From: Actinomycetota bacterium
GTDB taxonomy: Bacteria > Actinomycetota > Actinomycetes > Nanopelagicales > Nanopelagicaceae
Assembly (NCBI GenBank): GCA_009704555.1
Contig: WLDY01000001.1
Location: forward strand, 1-26,125
Length of the DNA: 26,125 nt
Direction of reading: 5' to 3'
Positions 23,292 through 26,125 of the stretch are shown in pieces. The notes beneath the pieces are model-generated. The model was not told the origin of the DNA, did not search any database, and saw only the letters and a list, made by a program, of their open reading frames with translations. The position numbers were made by a program, and so were the translations under genes. Within the stretch, counting starts at the first letter, position 1; every line of letters starts with the position of its first letter.

Positions 23292-25969
23292 GATGCGGCG
23301 ATCGACTTCGCTAGTTCGTCACGCATAGTCGCGAGGGCCTCACTGACCTTCTCGCTCGCTACCCCACCGCCTTGTGCAAAGTCATCCTTTCCGCCACCAC
23401 CGCCGCCCAGGACGGTTGAACCTGACTTTACGAGCGATCCAGCTCTCGCTCCCTTTTCCCGGGCGAGGGCATCAGTTGCGGCGACAAGGACAACTTTTCC
23501 ATTAGTAATGGACGCGAGCGTGATGACTGTTCCACTTGCTAAATCCCGAAGCGAAAGCGCGATCTCACGCAACTCATCTCCGGTAAGACCTGCTGGAAGC
23601 AATCTTCCAAACCAGCCAAGTCCATTCACTGAATCCGCGGATTTCAGTGCCGCGGAAAGTTCCTCCACCTGATTCTTGACTCGCAGTTGACCGAGTGAGC
23701 GCTCGGCCTCTTTGAGAGACGATAAGACGGACTCGATTCGCTCTGGCAATTCCTCGCTTCGAGTTACTTTGACGAGGTCCATAACGCGAGATAAGAGAAT
23801 ATGTTCGCGGGCGAGGAACGAGAATGCATCGTTACCAACCAGCGCTTCGACGCGTCGCACGCCTGATCCAATCGAAGATTCACTCATCAATTTCACTAGA
23901 CCGAGCTCACCAGAGGCATTGACATGTGTTCCGCCACAGAGCTCTCGTGCCCAATCACCGACGCTTACGACCCTTACCCTGTCACCGTACTTCTCACCAA
24001 AGAGCGCCATCGCTCCCATTGCGCGAGCCTCATCTTGACTCATCTCAGCAGCAGTAACTGGAAGATTCGAGAGGAGTAGTTCATTGACTCGCCCTTCAAC
24101 CTCTTCCATTGCGATGCTCGAAACTGGCGACGTCGATGGGAAATCGAATCGGAAACGGCCAGGCGCATTCTCAGAGCCTGCCTGCGTTGCAGTCTCACCG
24201 AGTACTTCGCGGAAAGCCTTATGAACCATATGTGTTGCGGTATGCGCGCGGGAGATTCCTCGTCGTCGATCGATGTCGATCTTTGCGTGCGCGCTACTTC
24301 CGATCTCCGCTTCGCCCTCAAGCATCTCACCACGATGTATGAAGAGCCCTGGTATCGGTGATTGAACATCGAAAACATCGAAGATGGCTCCATTGCCCAG
24401 ATGGATCTGACCATGGTCAGCGAGCTGACCGCCACCCTCGGCGTAGAACGGTGTGCGATCAAGAACGATCTCTACCGATCCTTGGCCAGCAGCTACTGAC
24501 TTGCCGTCGGAGATGATTCCCACAATCTTCGACTCGGAGTCGGTCCTGCTGTACCCGACGAAATCAGTCGGTGCGTTCGATTCAAGCACTTTGCGATATT
24601 CGCTGAGATCAGTGTGTCCACTCTTCTTCGCCTTGGCATCGGCCTTGGCGCGCTCCTTCTGTTCTCGCATCAGGGACTTGAATCCACCTTCATCGATGGC
24701 AAGCCCTGCCTCAGCTGCCATCTCCAGGGTCAGATCAAAGGGGAAGCCATAGGTATCGTGAAGTTTGAATGCATCACTGGCATCGAGACTCTTTGAGCCG
24801 GAATCCTTCGCTCGCTTTGCAGCGATATCGAAAATCTGAGTTCCACTCTTGAGGGTCTCTAGGAAGGTGGCCTCCTCGGCTGCCGTCACTTCTTCGATCC
24901 TGCCGCGATCCCTCTCGAGCTCCGGATATTGCGGCGCCATGGCTTCGATTGATGAGCGAACCAATTCGACCAACGTCGGGTCTTCGCTACCCAGCAACCG
25001 CATATTCCGCACGACTCGACGCATCATTCGGCGCAGCACATAGCCGCGCCCCTCATTTCCTGGAGTGACGCCATCGCCAATCAGCATCGCAGCGGTACGT
25101 GCGTGATCGGCAATCACTCGAAGTGAGACATCGTTCTTGACTTCGTTTCCATACCGGACACCAGTGAGTTCGGAGGCCTTGCGCAAGATGATGCTCGTGG
25201 TATCGATCTCGTAGATGTTCTCGACACCTTGCAAGAGCGCGGCGGTCCGCTCCAATCCCAGACCCGTGTCGATGTTCTTAGCAGGCAACTCGCCAAGGAT
25301 CGGATACCCCTCTTTGCCAGGTCCATCACCTCGTATGTTCTGCATGAAGACGAGATTCCAGATCTCGAGATACCGATTCTCATCCTCGACGGGACCGCCT
25401 TCTTTGCCGTATTGAGGCCCCCTGTCGAAGTAGATCTCGCTGCACGGCCCACATGGCCCGGGAACTCCCATCGACCAGAAGTTGTCAGCCATGCCGCGAC
25501 GCTGGATCCGATCCTTCGGAACACCTACATCCCGGTGCCAAATCTCGGCAGCCTCATCATCATCAAGGTAGACAGTCACCCACAACCGCTCAGGATCAAA
25601 TCCGTACCCGCCATCACTTTGTGAACGTGTCAGCAACTCCCAAGCAAGAGAGATGGCGCCTTCCTTGAAGTAATCACCAAAGGAGAAGTTTCCGCACATC
25701 TGGAAGAAGGAGGCATGACGAGTCGTCTTACCCACTTCATCGATATCTAGGGTTCGCACACACTTCTGTACCGATGTCGCCCGAGAGTAAGGCGGAGTGA
25801 TCTCGCCGAGAAAATATGGCTTGAATGGCACCATACCCGCATTGACAAGGAGAAGATTGGGATCGTTCAGCACTAGAGATGCAGATGGAACGACGGTGTG
25901 CGTAAGGCCCTGACGATTGCCAGACTCGAAGAAGTCCAACCACCGCTTTCGAATCTCGGCGGAGTTCAC
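23288..25969 (-). CDS. alaS: Alanyl-tRNA synthetase
   Basis: AlaS charges tRNA(Ala) and edits Ser- and Gly-tRNA(Ala). The 893-residue protein has the class II catalytic domain with RHASFFQMCGNFSFGDYFKE (84-103) and GRGYVLRRMMRR, then the editing domain. The editing zinc site is HTATH (near residues 575-579) with CGGTH near residue 675. The C-terminal DHHA1 part ends with a glycine-rich GGGGGKDDFAQGGG stretch, typical of the family. The start is a GTG at 25969, six bases after the upstream stop, and fits the usual SAEIRKRWLDFF N terminus. The gene leads the ruvX-mltG-aroE string. Confidence 0.98.
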   Translation of the reverse strand: MNSAEIRKRWLDFFESGNRQGLTHTVVPSASLVLNDPNLLLVNAGMVPFKPYFLGEITPPYSRATSVQKCVRTLDIDEVGKTTRHASFFQMCGNFSFGDYFKEGAISLAWELLTRSQSDGGYGFDPERLWVTVYLDDDEAAEIWHRDVGVPKDRIQRRGMADNFWSMGVPGPCGPCSEIYFDRGPQYGKEGGPVEDENRYLEIWNLVFMQNIRGDGPGKEGYPILGELPAKNIDTGLGLERTAALLQGVENIYEIDTTSIILRKASELTGVRYGNEVKNDVSLRVIADHARTAAMLIGDGVTPGNEGRGYVLRRMMRRVVRNMRLLGSEDPTLVELVRSSIEAMAPQYPELERDRGRIEEVTAAEEATFLETLKSGTQIFDIAAKRAKDSGSKSLDASDAFKLHDTYGFPFDLTLEMAAEAGLAIDEGGFKSLMREQKERAKADAKAKKSGHTDLSEYRKVLESNAPTDFVGYSRTDSESKIVGIISDGKSVAAGQGSVEIVLDRTPFYAEGGGQLADHGQIHLGNGAIFDVFDVQSPIPGLFIHRGEMLEGEAEIGSSAHAKIDIDRRRGISRAHTATHMVHKAFREVLGETATQAGSENAPGRFRFDFPSTSPVSSIAMEEVEGRVNELLLSNLPVTAAEMSQDEARAMGAMALFGEKYGDRVRVVSVGDWARELCGGTHVNASGELGLVKLMSESSIGSGVRRVEALVGNDAFSFLAREHILLSRVMDLVKVTRSEELPERIESVLSSLKEAERSLGQLRVKNQVEELSAALKSADSVNGLGWFGRLLPAGLTGDELREIALSLRDLASGTVITLASITNGKVVLVAATDALAREKGARAGSLVKSGSTVLGGGGGGKDDFAQGGGVASEKVSEALATMRDELAKSIAAS

Positions 25970-25975
25970 AGTCGG

Positions 25976-26125
25976 CTAGAACTCCTCATCCTCGTCGTAG
26001 GTGCTGCGCTTCGACTTCGAACGACTGGTTGAGTTTGCCTTACCCTTTTTGCTCGACGGCTTTCCACCACGACGTTTGCTAGTGGCAGCCGAAACGACAG
26101 TGCCGAGCAACTTGAGCGCAACGGC
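25976..26125 (-). CDS. Unrecognised protein, C-terminal 49 residues (cut by window edge)
   Basis: The minus-strand frame is open from the window edge to TAG at 25976-25978. The visible 49 residues begin with a hydrophobic stretch (AVALKLLGTVVSAATS) and pass into a low-complexity basic tail rich in Lys, Arg and Ser. It ends in an acidic DEDEEF. I do not recognise the family. The stop lies six bases before the alaS GTG, so it is probably co-transcribed with alaS. In many actinobacteria a small membrane or hypothetical gene stands just upstream of alaS, which fits, but this is context only. The tail could be a nucleic acid-binding or disordered extension. Confidence 0.6.
   Translation of the reverse strand, partial: AVALKLLGTVVSAATSKRRGGKPSSKKGKANSTSRSKSKRSTYDEDEEF

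Noticed and set aside
23157..23672. Plus-strand open frame of 171 codons, proline- and serine-rich
   Set aside because: Spans the ends of ruvX and alaS in antisense; its composition follows from the glycine-rich DHHA1 coding sequence.
1..26125. Mobile element, CRISPR array, tRNA, rRNA or defence island
   Set aside because: No transposase, integrase, spaced repeats, tRNA-like cloverleaf or defence domains were seen. All genes are co-oriented housekeeping genes with matching composition.
1..26125. Apparent abundance of GATC/GATCG strings
   Set aside because: Mostly explained by the frequent GAT, ATC, CGA and TCG codons in coding sequence. No clustering that would suggest an origin or a methylation-controlled site was noticed, and no count was made.

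Overview
This window is a gene-dense stretch of actinobacterial housekeeping chromosome. All 25 coding regions I can support lie on the minus strand, so transcription runs from high to low coordinates. The lineage call rests on several things. An actinobacterial integration host factor (mIHF) sits between pyrF and gmk. PriA lacks the helicase motifs, omega and CoaBC are of the actinobacterial type, and the order efp-nusB-pyrR-pyrB-pyrC-carA-carB-pyrF-mihF-gmk-rpoZ-coaBC-metK-priA-def-fmt is typical of that phylum. GC content looks moderate (roughly half, judged by eye and not counted). Together with the tight packing this would fit a compact aquatic actinomycete such as a Nanopelagicales or Luna-type Microbacteriaceae relative, but I cannot place it more precisely.

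Reading in the direction of transcription: the window opens at the 3' end of an unrecognised basic, low-complexity protein (25976-26125). Next come alaS, ruvX and mltG. The shikimate genes follow: aroE, a small A24 prepilin peptidase, aroC, aroK, aroB and aroQ. Then come efp and nusB. The pyrimidine block comes next: pyrR, pyrB, pyrC, carA, carB, pyrK, pyrD and pyrF. It encodes UMP synthesis except pyrE, which is not in the window. The block ends in a single ORF joining mIHF to guanylate kinase. After that are rpoZ, coaBC, metK, priA and def, and the first 101 codons of fmt, cut by the window edge.

The most interesting signals are about regulation and gene architecture. A hairpin carrying the PyrR-binding consensus lies one base upstream of the strong Shine-Dalgarno of pyrR. 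Every junction from pyrR to pyrF is an overlapping stop/start, so translational repression at this one site could reach the whole block. The same 11-base core occurs again in the leader of efp. mIHF and Gmk are fused in frame. PyrK appears to start at a TTG codon with an excellent Shine-Dalgarno.

No mobile element, CRISPR array, tRNA, rRNA or defence-like cassette was seen, and no stretch of more than about 105 bases lacks a gene. I did not find an obviously new multi-gene system. The candidate novelties are the fusion, the duplicated PyrR-like hairpin and the single-gate coupling model.
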